The notes: generated from the sequence alone by a model not told the origin. DNA of 7,982 nucleotides from CAYMKL01 sp964390805 (GCA_964390805.1 CAYMKL010000208.1:1-7982); one strand, 5' to 3'. Positions 1 through 5,870 are shown, numbered from the stretch's first letter. Numbers and translations: made by a program.

Positions 1-1
1 A

Positions 2-685
2 AAAGTGTCCGTTGACTACCAGCCCTTTCAGGGACGTTTGGAAATCTCAGAGCCTATGAAAAGGTATGAAAACTACCTGCGAGAAAAGCAGGGCGTCCAA
101 GTCAGGTATTTGGATATCAAGGGAATGTCTCCCACGACCTACGAGTTTCGGTACTCTTTTGCCATTCCCATATTGATGTTCTTCCCTGCTTTCGTGGCGG
201 GCAGTATGGTGATAGACTCGATATCCGAGGAATTTGAGAACCGTACGCTGGAAACGCTGCGGGCTGCACCAGTATCTGTAAACCTGATATTCGGAGCGAA
301 GATTGCCGCAGCGCTCTTTCTCGCCGTAGTGCAGTGCACCTTGTGGTCAGTGCTGTTGCGTGTTAACGACATTCACATACAAAACCCTGAGCTGGTCGTG
401 CTGCTCGCCACAGTAGTCGCAGCCATAATCGCTGTGGGATCGGCTCTCATCTCGACGTACTTCAAGGACCGCGAGCGGTCGCAATTGGTGTATTCCCTTT
501 TCGTCTCGGCCTTGGGTGGCATGAGCTATTTCTTCGACCTCTCACCGGTAGCATTGATGACCCGATTTGCTACGGGCGACTACTATGCCGGCATTGCGGA
601 CATCAGCATATACTTAATCCTGCTACTGGCGCCCCTGGCAACGCTTTCCCTTGTAGCAAAGAAGCTGATTGCTGCGAAAAGCTGA
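2..685 (+). CDS. ABC-2 type transporter permease, 5' partial
   Basis: This is the C-terminal part of an integral membrane permease of the ABC-2 type, which would pair with an ATP-binding subunit to move a substrate across the cytoplasmic membrane. The substrate cannot be told. The frame is open to the left edge, so the true start is upstream; the GTG at 5 is only the first possible start codon in view. Numbering from that GTG, a soluble stretch (about residues 1-50) is followed by hydrophobic segments near 53-72, 97-118, 130-152, 162-178 and 199-219. Between the first two lies the cytosolic loop EEFENRTLETLRAAPVS (about 75-91), whose E-rich/T/E-L/P pattern is typical of ABC-2 and NatB-like permeases and contacts the ATPase. 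The ATPase gene is not in the window. The family is clear; the subfamily is not. Confidence 0.85.
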   Translation, partial: KVSVDYQPFQGRLEISEPMKRYENYLREKQGVQVRYLDIKGMSPTTYEFRYSFAIPILMFFPAFVAGSMVIDSISEEFENRTLETLRAAPVSVNLIFGAKIAAALFLAVVQCTLWSVLLRVNDIHIQNPELVVLLATVVAAIIAVGSALISTYFKDRERSQLVYSLFVSALGGMSYFFDLSPVALMTRFATGDYYAGIADISIYLILLLAPLATLSLVAKKLIAAKS

Positions 686-837
686 TGCGGTTCATCAGTC
701 GAGTTAGGATCATGGCAAACTCAAGGATGTGCATGGTTCTGGGGCTCATGGCAGGCAAGGTAATGATACACTGGATGGAATTGGGTGTCAAGAAACAAAG
801 GAGCAAAGAAAGGACACGCTCTATCCTGGAGCCATGA
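685..837 (+). CDS. Possible small ORF (50 codons), unrecognised
   Basis: An ATG overlaps the permease stop codon (TGATG, positions 683-687) and opens a 50-codon frame that ends at a TGA four bases before the pseudouridine synthase ATG. The predicted peptide has a basic start, a short hydrophobic middle with many methionines (MCMVLGLMAG) and a charged tail (KKQRSKERTR). It resembles no family I know. The only argument for translation is its position, because stop/start coupling on both sides would make it a bridge between two genes. Eight Met residues in 50 and the lack of a clear ribosome binding site argue against it. It may simply be the 156-base spacer read in an open frame. Confidence 0.2.
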   Translation: MRFISRVRIMANSRMCMVLGLMAGKVMIHWMELGVKKQRSKERTRSILEP

Positions 838-841
838 CTTT

Positions 842-1588
842 ATGGAAGAGCGCTTGCAGAAGACCCTGGCGCGCGCCGGCGTCGCCTCGCGGCGGAAGTG
901 CGAGGAGTTGATCCTGCAGGGACGGGTGCGGGTTAACGGTCAAGTGGTCACTCAACTGGGCACAAAAGTGTATCCCGGCCAGGACGCCATCGAGGTGGAC
1001 GGACGGCCCATCACCACAGAGAGTAAGGTCTACGTCCTCCTCCACAAGCCTCGCGGCTATCTGAGCGACACCCTGGATTTTCAGGGCCGCCTTTCGGCGC
1101 TGAGCCTGGTCCCGGCTGGGGAGCGGCTCTATCCGGCGGGCCGTCTGGACGCCAGAAGCGAGGGGCTACTGCTCCTCACCAACGACGGGGAGCTGGCCCA
1201 CCATATCACCCATCCCCGGTATGAGCACGCGAAGGAGTACCTGGCTTTAGTGGAGGGGAAACCCACGGAGGCGACCCTGCGGCGGATGCGGAAGGGTGTG
1301 GAACGGGACGGCCAGACCCTGCGGGCCGATGCCGTCGAGCGGCTCGAGCGGCTGGGTCCGGAGGCCCGGAGCCACGGCTGGGAGAAGGCTCCAAAAGGCC
1401 TGGCCTGGCTGCGCATCCTCCTCCACGAAGGCAAGAAACGCCACATCCGGCGGATGTGCGCTGCCCTGGGTCACCCGGTGCGGCGGCTGATCCGCGTCCG
1501 CATCGGGCCGTTGGAACTGGGGGATTTGTTGGTGGGGAAGTGGCGGTACTTGACAGAGGGGGAGGTTAAGCAATTGCGGTCAGCTTAA
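842..1588 (+). CDS. rluB: RsuA/RluB-family rRNA pseudouridine synthase
   Basis: The enzyme isomerises a specific uridine in ribosomal RNA to pseudouridine. This branch of the family acts on helices of 23S (RluB, RluE, RluF) or 16S (RsuA) rRNA. The 248-residue product begins with an S4 RNA-binding domain (about 1-60, starting MEERLQKTLARAGVASRR), followed by the catalytic domain. The signature GRLDARSEGLLLLTNDG contains the catalytic Asp at residue 103, and the C-terminal HEGKKRHIRRM...GHPVRRLIRVRIGPL block is typical. The ATG at 842 was chosen because the S4 domain starts there and TGGAG at 827-831 lies 10 bases upstream. The GTG at 785 would add 19 residues unlike the family. The stop codon shares TTAA (1585-1588) with the stop of the convergent vapC gene, and there is no terminator between them. 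RluB is the most likely member, but RsuA or another paralogue cannot be excluded. Confidence 0.93.
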   Translation: MEERLQKTLARAGVASRRKCEELILQGRVRVNGQVVTQLGTKVYPGQDAIEVDGRPITTESKVYVLLHKPRGYLSDTLDFQGRLSALSLVPAGERLYPAGRLDARSEGLLLLTNDGELAHHITHPRYEHAKEYLALVEGKPTEATLRRMRKGVERDGQTLRADAVERLERLGPEARSHGWEKAPKGLAWLRILLHEGKKRHIRRMCAALGHPVRRLIRVRIGPLELGDLLVGKWRYLTEGEVKQLRSA

Positions 1589-2004
1589 CCCTGGAACGGG
1601 GGGAATCCCATCCAGAGGAAGTCGTCATCGAAAGCAAAGACTTCGCACTCCGGATGTTGACGTAGCCAGGCGAAGCTGGTACAATCCACGAAGGAGAAAT
1701 CCTGGTCTGCGTATTTCTTGAAGATTTCCCAGGCCGCTTCATCCAAGGCCGCATCAGCGTGGACGATGTTCAAGTTCCCTGCGACCACGTCACGGCGGAT
1801 ACCCTCTCCGAACTGTACCGCAACGACATGACCGCACTTGCGGCGGATTCGGGTGTAAGCTTCAGCGAGGACGTAATTGGTCGTGATCCGGGGCAGCCGG
1901 TTGGCGATGATCCGCTCAGCTACTCGCGTCGCGTCGGCGTGAAATTGGTCACTGGTGTCTGAAAGCGCCACGTAGGCGCTGGTGTCGAAGAAGACGCGTC
2001 TCAT
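1585..2004 (-). CDS. vapC: VapC-family PIN-domain toxin ribonuclease
   Basis: The product is a 139-residue PIN-domain protein, the toxin of a type II toxin-antitoxin pair. VapC toxins are Mg2+-dependent RNases that cut tRNA or rRNA and are neutralised by binding their VapB partner. The acidic metal-binding residues are all visible: D7 (FFDTSAYVAL), E48 (TNYVLAEAYTRIRR), D107 (FSFVDCTSFA) and the D126-D128 cluster (FAFDDDF). Length and motif order fit an intact toxin. Its ATG shares the A of the antitoxin TGA (TGATG on the minus strand, 2006-2002), which implies translational coupling from vapB. Its stop overlaps the stop of the convergent pseudouridine synthase gene by four bases. No truncation is seen. 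Confidence 0.9.
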   Translation of the reverse strand: MRRVFFDTSAYVALSDTSDQFHADATRVAERIIANRLPRITTNYVLAEAYTRIRRKCGHVVAVQFGEGIRRDVVAGNLNIVHADAALDEAAWEIFKKYADQDFSFVDCTSFAWLRQHPECEVFAFDDDFLWMGFPPFQG

Positions 2005-2267
2005 CAGTCCTCGTCATAAATGTCGCGATCATGATGAATCGAGCCATCAGTGATTCCGCTGGCCCCCAGCCCGATGATGTCCCACAGGGGGTCGGTTGGA
2101 TTGACCGAAGTCTTTCTGAGGTTTTCAGTATCCATTCGCTGGATCACGTACTCTTCGACCGCTTCGCGGATCACCTGGGCCATTGTCTTGTGCTGCGCCT
2201 CGGCCAGGCGCTGGATCTGCTCACGTTGTTCTTCAGTTAGATAAATCTGAGTCCGCGTCATTGCCAT
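2004..2267 (-). CDS. vapB: Ribbon-helix-helix (CopG-like) antitoxin of the VapBC pair
   Basis: The 87-residue antitoxin has an N-terminal ribbon-helix-helix DNA-binding domain (about residues 4-45: a TRTQIYL strand, then TEEQREQIQRLAEAQHK and a second helix ending REAVEEYV). The C-terminal tail is acidic and probably unstructured; it would wrap the PIN toxin (ends HHDRDIYDED). Such proteins neutralise the toxin and repress their own promoter. The ATG at 2267 was chosen because GGGAG (2276-2280, read on the minus strand) lies 8 bases upstream. The GTG at 2273 has only 2 bases of spacing, and the ATG at 2261 has 14. The gene overlaps vapC by one base. Its promoter and likely operators fill the 54 bases up to cmk. 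Confidence 0.88.
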   Translation of the reverse strand: MAMTRTQIYLTEEQREQIQRLAEAQHKTMAQVIREAVEEYVIQRMDTENLRKTSVNPTDPLWDIIGLGASGITDGSIHHDRDIYDED

Positions 2268-2275
2268 CGCCACAT

Positions 2276-2280
2276 CTCCC
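2276..2280 (-). promoter_or_regulatory. Ribosome binding site of vapB
   Basis: GGGAG on the minus strand is placed 8 bases before the ATG at 2267. This spacing decides between the three closely spaced in-frame starts at 2273 (GTG), 2267 (ATG) and 2261 (ATG). Confidence 0.65.
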
Positions 2281-2284
2281 GAAC

Positions 2285-2321
2285 GCTGTATACATCACTA
2301 TTCTAGCACAGATGCTGTATA
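2285..2321. repeat. Direct repeat GCTGTATA and palindrome TGTATACA, candidate VapB operator
   Basis: The octamer GCTGTATA occurs at 2285-2292 and again at 2314-2321, 29 bases apart, close to three turns of B-DNA. The left copy is part of a perfect 8-bp palindrome, TGTATACA (2287-2294). The right copy has the imperfect form TGTATAAT. The two sites lie at the predicted transcription start and next to the -35 box of the vapBC promoter. This is where a ribbon-helix-helix antitoxin would be expected to bind for autorepression. The repeats are seen directly; the operator role is inferred. Confidence 0.5.
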
Positions 2322-2328
2322 ATGTCAA
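2300..2328 (-). promoter_or_regulatory. Sigma70-type promoter of vapBC
   Basis: Read on the minus strand, a perfect -35 box TTGACA (2328-2323) is followed by exactly 17 bases and a -10 box TAGAAT (2305-2300), five of six matches to consensus. Transcription would start near 2293, about 26 bases before the vapB ATG, leaving room for the GGGAG ribosome binding site. The -35 box overlaps the ATG of cmk (2322-2324), so the promoter reaches into the neighbouring divergent gene. Confidence 0.75.
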
Positions 2329-3014
2329 CTCCGAAGAGATCGCCGACAAAGCCGTCCACTATCGCCATTGATGGCCCTGCCGCCTCGGGCAAGAGCACTA
2401 TCGGGGAGCTCCTGGCCCAACGACTGGGCTACCTTTACCTCGACACGGGGGCGATGTACCGGGCTGTCACCTGGGTTGCTCTGCACCAAGGGATTGACAT
2501 CGCCGACGAGGAGGCCATCACTGCTCTGGCCGAGAGCATCGAGGTAAACATCACTCTGCCCACTGTTGACGATGGGCGGCAGTACACCGTCTATGCCAAC
2601 GTGGAGGACGTCACCTGGGAGATCCGCCGCCCGGAGGTGGACGCCAACGTCTCGCCCGTCTCTGCCTACCCAGGCGTGCGCCAGGCCCTCACGGATCAAC
2701 AGCGGCGAATCGGGCGACGAGGACGCATCGTCATGATGGGGCGAGACATCGGCACCGTGGTTCTTCCTGAGGCGGACCTCAAGATCTATCTAGCGGCCAC
2801 CACTGAGGAGAGGGCCCGCCGTCGCTATCAAGAGATCCTGGAGAGGGGAGAAGAAGCCAACTGCGAGAAGGTTCTGGCGGCCATGCGTCGGCGGGACACG
2901 ATTGATAGCGAGCGAGAGGCAGCTCCCCTTCGTCCAGCCGACGATGCGATCATCATTGATACCACGGAGTTGAGCATAGCTGAGGTCGTAGTCAAAGTGG
3001 AGGAGTTGATATGA
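2322..3014 (+). CDS. cmk: Cytidylate kinase
   Basis: The enzyme phosphorylates CMP and dCMP to the diphosphates with ATP, in the cytoplasm, feeding nucleotide pools and CDP-linked phospholipid synthesis. The 230-residue length fits the family (about 220-230). The P-loop GPAASGKST is at about residues 18-26. It is followed by the nucleotide-binding YLDTGAMYRA (about 39-48), the GRDIGTVVLPEA block (about 142-153), the arginine-rich lid RARRRYQE and the RRDTIDSERE...PL motif. The ATG at 2322 is the only usual start between an upstream in-frame TAG (2304-2306) and the P-loop. It gives a tail of about 13 residues before TIAIDGPA, where many homologues begin only 2-4 residues earlier. No ribosome binding site is visible upstream, and the vapBC -35 box overlaps the start. 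The stop overlaps the next gene by ATGA. Confidence 0.95.
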   Translation: MSTPKRSPTKPSTIAIDGPAASGKSTIGELLAQRLGYLYLDTGAMYRAVTWVALHQGIDIADEEAITALAESIEVNITLPTVDDGRQYTVYANVEDVTWEIRRPEVDANVSPVSAYPGVRQALTDQQRRIGRRGRIVMMGRDIGTVVLPEADLKIYLAATTEERARRRYQEILERGEEANCEKVLAAMRRRDTIDSEREAAPLRPADDAIIIDTTELSIAEVVVKVEELI

Positions 3015-3664
3015 GCAAAGGACGACTGATCTTTCGACGTTGGGCTTGTTTTGTCTTGAGGGTGTTCTTGAGGCTCTGCACGCGCTTGGAGACAAAGGGC
3101 CTGGAGAACATCCCCCAGGGCGGGCCCCTGCTGGTTGCCTTCAACCACCTGGCGCATCTTGACGGCGCCCTGGTGTTGGCTTTTGTGCCCCAACCTGTAG
3201 AGGGCATCGCCCTGGAGGATCTCTATCACGTTCCCATCACCGGCCAGTTGCTCCGGCTCTACGGCACCATCCCCGTGCACCGCGACCAGTTCGACCGCCA
3301 GGTCATCCGGCGAGCCCTGCAGGTATTGGCCGAGGGCAAAGCTCTGGCCCTGGCCCCCGAGGCCAGACAGAGCTTGACCGGTGCTCTGGAGCGAGCGCGG
3401 CAAGGCGTGGCCTACCTGGCCTTGCGCAGCGGCGCGCCGATCCTGCCTGTGGCCCTCACCGGCACGGAAAACGTTCCGTCGGACCTGAAGCGGTTGCGGC
3501 GCCCCCGGCTGACCCTCACCTTCGGCGAAGTCATTATCACGCCGCCCCGGGCCAGCAAACCCCAGGCGCGGCGTCAACAGGTGGTCGAGCTCACCGATGA
3601 GATCATGTATCGCATCGCCGCCATGCTGCCGCCTGAGTATCGGGGCGTCTATGGTGGCCAGTAA
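3011..3664 (+). CDS. PlsC-like 1-acyl-glycerol-3-phosphate acyltransferase (degenerate motif III)
   Basis: This 217-residue protein belongs to the PlsC/LPLAT acyltransferase family, which adds the second acyl chain to lysophosphatidic acid at the cytoplasmic membrane. Motif I is intact as NHLAHLD (H46, D51). Motif II reads GTIPVHRD (85-92) and motif IV ILPVALTG (144-151). Motif III, normally FPEGTRS, reads APEARQS (115-121), so the Gly, Thr and Arg that help bind the substrate phosphate are missing. Activity may therefore be altered in specificity or reduced. The ATG overlaps the cmk stop (ATGA, 3011-3014) with AGGAG at 3001-3005, so it is probably coupled to cmk. The C-terminal LPPEYRGVY is echoed in the next gene (LPPERRGVY), which suggests an old tandem duplication. 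Confidence 0.87.
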   Translation: MSKGRLIFRRWACFVLRVFLRLCTRLETKGLENIPQGGPLLVAFNHLAHLDGALVLAFVPQPVEGIALEDLYHVPITGQLLRLYGTIPVHRDQFDRQVIRRALQVLAEGKALALAPEARQSLTGALERARQGVAYLALRSGAPILPVALTGTENVPSDLKRLRRPRLTLTFGEVIITPPRASKPQARRQQVVELTDEIMYRIAAMLPPEYRGVYGGQ

Positions 3665-3725
3665 CGAGGCAATGAGGCAACGAATCATGAGGTTTCGTGC
3701 CGTTGATGATAATTGAGGGTGAAGG

Positions 3726-4433
3726 ATGTGGACTCGTCGCTTGTCTAACTCTATCGTCCGGATCCTGGCCAAGATTCTCCTCAAGTTGGAGGTCGTAGGC
3801 CTGGAGAATGTTCCGGCTGAGGGACCATTGATTCTCGCCATCACCCACACCAATTTTCTCGACCCGGGGTTGGCTAGCGCGGTGATGCCACGGGAGGTGG
3901 TGATAATGTCCAAGGTAGAGAATCTCCGCCATCCTCTCTTTGGCATTGTAGCCAGGCTTTATGGCGCTTTCCCCGTGCGCCGGGGCGAAGTGGACCGCCA
4001 GGCCATCCGCCGTTCCCTGGAGGTGCTGGCTGGCGGCGAGGCATTGCTCATGGCCCCTGAGGGCACAAGGAGCGGTCACGGGCAACTGCAGAAAGGCCAT
4101 GATGGTATGACCTTCATCGCTCTGCGTGCCGATGCTCCTGTGTTGCTCATGGCCATTATAGGAGGGGAGCACTTCTGGGCTAATCTATCGAGACTGCGCC
4201 AAACCCCCGTCAAGATAGTCATTGGCAAGCCATTCCGCTTCTCCTCTGGACAGAAGAGGGCCAGGCGGGAGATCATGAGCAGGATGACCGAGGAGGGGAT
4301 GTATCAATTGGCCTCCCTGCTACCGCCTGAGCGACGGGGTGTCTACAGCGACCTCGATTCGGCCACTGAGGAGTATCTCGCTTTTCCACCGGGCAGCTCC
4401 AGCAACCTGCCCAGCGGCGAGAAAGGACGGTAG
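3726..4433 (+). CDS. plsC: PlsC-like 1-acyl-glycerol-3-phosphate acyltransferase (canonical motifs)
   Basis: This is the second acyltransferase of the pair, 235 residues, predicted to make phosphatidic acid from lysophosphatidic acid. Motif I is HTNFLD (H41, D46), motif II GAFPVRRGEVD (80-90) and motif III APEGTRS (110-116), which keeps the EGTRS core. Motif IV is less typical (VLLMAIIG, 139-146). An N-terminal hydrophobic helix (about 9-20) could anchor it to the membrane. The ATG at 3726 has GAGGG at 3715-3719 with good spacing. It follows the first paralogue after 61 bases containing a short GAGGCAA direct repeat and no terminator. The C-terminal 25 or so residues (rich in S, G and P) go beyond LPPERRGVY, where the paralogue ends. 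With its intact motif III this copy is the more likely housekeeping enzyme, though the acyl acceptor is not proven. Confidence 0.88.
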   Translation: MWTRRLSNSIVRILAKILLKLEVVGLENVPAEGPLILAITHTNFLDPGLASAVMPREVVIMSKVENLRHPLFGIVARLYGAFPVRRGEVDRQAIRRSLEVLAGGEALLMAPEGTRSGHGQLQKGHDGMTFIALRADAPVLLMAIIGGEHFWANLSRLRQTPVKIVIGKPFRFSSGQKRARREIMSRMTEEGMYQLASLLPPERRGVYSDLDSATEEYLAFPPGSSSNLPSGEKGR

Positions 4434-4436
4434 CCG

Positions 4437-5735
4437 TTGGCCAAAGGCGGGGTGATCGCGGAGGTGCGCTCAGGGAGCATCGCTGCGGAGTTGAACTTGC
4501 AGCCTGGCGACGTGCTCCTCTCCATCAACGGCTACCTCCTGCGCGACGTCATTGATTACCGCTTCTACGGAGCTGAGGAAGAACTGGAGCTGGTAGTAGA
4601 ACGGAGCGGGGAGCGGATCGCCTACCAGGTGGAGCGGGATTACGACCAGGAGTTCGGCATTGAGTTCGCCGAGCCGACCTTCGATGGCCTTCGCCGCTGT
4701 AACAACCGCTGCGAATTCTGTTTCCTCAAGGGGATGCCGCCGGGGATGCGGCGCTCCCTCTACGTAAAAGATGACGATTATCGTTATTCCTTCCTGTTCG
4801 GCAATTTCATTACTTTGACCAATCTCACCGAGGACGATTGGGATCGCCTGGCCGAGCAGCGACTCAGTCCCCTCTACGTCTCCGTCCACGCCACCGACCT
4901 CGCTCTGCGTCGCCGCATTCTGGGTAGTCCGGCCACTCCGGACATCATCGAGCAATTGAAGCGACTGAGGAGCCTGGGCATCCAGGTTCATGCCCAGATC
5001 GTCCTCATCCCTGGCCTCAACGATGGTCAGCATCTGGCCCGCACCGTGGCCGACCTGGCCGTCCTCTATCCGACCGTGCAGTCCATCGCCGTCGTCCCCC
5101 TGGGCCTCACCAAATACCATCGCTGCCCCTTTCGCCCCTACAGGCCTGAGGAGGCCGGGCCGATCATCGCCCGAATCTCAGCCTGGCAGCGAGCGTACCG
5201 ATGCCAGCACGGCCTCAGCCTGGTTTATGCCGCCGACGAGTGGTACCTGCTGGCTGGCCTGGAAATCCCTCCGGCCGAAGAGTACGATGGCTTTCCCCAA
5301 CTGGAGAACGGGGTGGGGCTGACCAGGGTGTTCCTGGATGAAGAGTTTCGGGTTTCGGGTTGCGAGCCCTTCGACTATGCTCAGGACAAGTTTCGGGTTG
5401 GGAAGGTTGTTTTCGTCTGCGGGACGCTGATAGTGCCAGTGCTAGAGAGGAAAGCGGCAGAGCTATCCGGCGTGGCGGTTGAGGTCGTGCCGGTGGAGAA
5501 TCGTTTCTTCGGGCCGACGGTGACCGTTTCGGGGCTCCTCACGGGGCGGGACGTGATCGAGGCTTTACGGGGCCGTGATCTCGGCGACCTCGTGTTCCTC
5601 CCACGGGCCATGTTCGACGCCTCAGGGGAGCTGACCCTCGACGATATGACTGCTGCTGGGATAGGGGAAAGGCTCGGAGTTCGGGTCGAGGTGACGGGGA
5701 CGATGGGGGAGGTAATTGATCTTTTGTGCGTGTAG
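4437..5735 (+). CDS. DUF512 family protein with PDZ and radical-SAM-like domains
   Basis: This is a 432-residue protein of the family once described as a cyanobacterial FeS oxidoreductase and also found in Clostridia and Chloroflexota. Its function is unknown. A PDZ-like domain opens it (about 1-65, GGVIAEVRSGSIAAEL and QPGDVLLSINGYLLRD). A radical-SAM-like core follows with C88, C92 and C95 in CNNRCEFCF, the CX3CX2C cluster motif. GNFITLTNLTEDDW and SPLYVSVHATD are family hallmarks. The DUF512 domain fills the C-terminal half. The TTG start at 4437 has AAAGGA at 4422-4427, nine bases upstream, and lies 3 bases after the plsC stop; a GTG at 4452 is an alternative. Residues 307-321 look like an insertion with flanking repeats (see the repeat at 5346). 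The gene ends about 70 bases before a terminator. Confidence 0.88.
   Translation: MAKGGVIAEVRSGSIAAELNLQPGDVLLSINGYLLRDVIDYRFYGAEEELELVVERSGERIAYQVERDYDQEFGIEFAEPTFDGLRRCNNRCEFCFLKGMPPGMRRSLYVKDDDYRYSFLFGNFITLTNLTEDDWDRLAEQRLSPLYVSVHATDLALRRRILGSPATPDIIEQLKRLRSLGIQVHAQIVLIPGLNDGQHLARTVADLAVLYPTVQSIAVVPLGLTKYHRCPFRPYRPEEAGPIIARISAWQRAYRCQHGLSLVYAADEWYLLAGLEIPPAEEYDGFPQLENGVGLTRVFLDEEFRVSGCEPFDYAQDKFRVGKVVFVCGTLIVPVLERKAAELSGVAVEVVPVENRFFGPTVTVSGLLTGRDVIEALRGRDLGDLVFLPRAMFDASGELTLDDMTAAGIGERLGVRVEVTGTMGEVIDLLCV
5346..5399 (+). repeat. In-frame 45-bp insertion with TTTCGGGTT flanks in the DUF512 gene
   Basis: TTTCGGGTT occurs at 5346-5354, overlapping again at 5353-5361, and at 5391-5399. The first and last copies are exactly 45 bases apart, so removing one unit keeps the frame and would join ...EEFRV directly to GKVVFVCG. 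The inserted residues are SGCEPFDYAQDKFRV. The core DNA CTTCGACTATGCTCAGGAC and the peptide PFDYAQDK resemble a dispersed short repeat that I recall from many environmental and Chloroflexota-like genomes. That resemblance comes from memory and was not searched. No second copy is seen in this window. Confidence 0.6.
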
Positions 5736-5752
5736 AGAAACTGAGCACTGAG

Positions 5753-5776
5753 GCGCCGGAGTCGTGTTCTCGGCGC
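5753..5776 (+). other. Weak hairpin in the DUF512 3' untranslated region
   Basis: GCGCCG (5753-5758) can pair with CGGCGC (5771-5776) across a 12-base loop. No T-run follows, so it is not a terminator. It could protect the 3' end of the transcript or be chance. The rest of 5736-5805 shows nothing recognisable. Confidence 0.25.
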
Positions 5777-5805
5777 GTGATTTGCAGAGGGATGAAAGAG
5801 GGAAC

Positions 5806-5837
5806 GCCACCTGCGTCAACCACGCAGGTGGCTTTTT
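5806..5837 (+). terminator. Rho-independent terminator of the cmk-plsC-DUF512 cluster
   Basis: A perfect 11-bp stem, GCCACCTGCGT (5806-5816) with ACGCAGGTGGC (5822-5832), encloses a 5-base loop and is followed directly by TTTTT (5833-5837). There is no T-run on the opposite strand, so it works only on plus-strand transcripts. It lies 70 bases after the DUF512 stop and separates the housekeeping cluster from the restriction gene. Confidence 0.92.
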
Positions 5838-5841
5838 GGTT

Positions 5842-5870
5842 TTGGCAAACGAGAAGAAACCTGGTATACT
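5842..5870 (+). promoter_or_regulatory. Sigma70-type promoter of the restriction-modification gene
   Basis: A -35 box TTGGCA (5842-5847, five of six to consensus) is followed by a 17-base spacer and the -10 box TATACT (5865-5870), preceded by the extended -10 element TG at 5862-5863. A second TATACT overlaps at 5870-5875. Transcription would start near 5877, giving a leader of about 48 bases. The -35 box begins only four bases after the terminator T-run, so this gene has its own transcription. Confidence 0.75.

Noticed and set aside
785..841. Upstream GTG start that would lengthen the pseudouridine synthase by 19 residues
   Set aside because: The extra residues are not like the family, the S4 domain begins at the ATG at 842, and TGGAG has good spacing to that ATG.
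2318..2323. Perfect TATAAT on the plus strand upstream of cmk as its -10 box
   Set aside because: It overlaps the only cmk ATG, so transcripts would start inside the gene, and no -35-like hexamer lies 16-18 bases upstream. The same bases are better explained by the minus-strand TTGACA of vapBC.
3665..3725. Promoter or terminator between the two acyltransferase genes
   Set aside because: Only a short GAGGCAA direct repeat and the next ribosome binding site are visible. There is no paired -35/-10 and no hairpin with a T-run.
2828..3946. Long open frame (372 codons) on the minus strand across cmk and the acyltransferase genes
   Set aside because: It crosses three convincing plus-strand genes, its sequence is low in recognisable motifs, and its length follows from the codon bias of the opposite strand.
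5795..5837. T-box or other riboswitch leader before the restriction gene
   Set aside because: The hairpin at 5806-5832 is a plain terminator after the DUF512 gene. The sequence GGGAACGCC lacks the T-box core, and the promoter of the next gene lies downstream of it.
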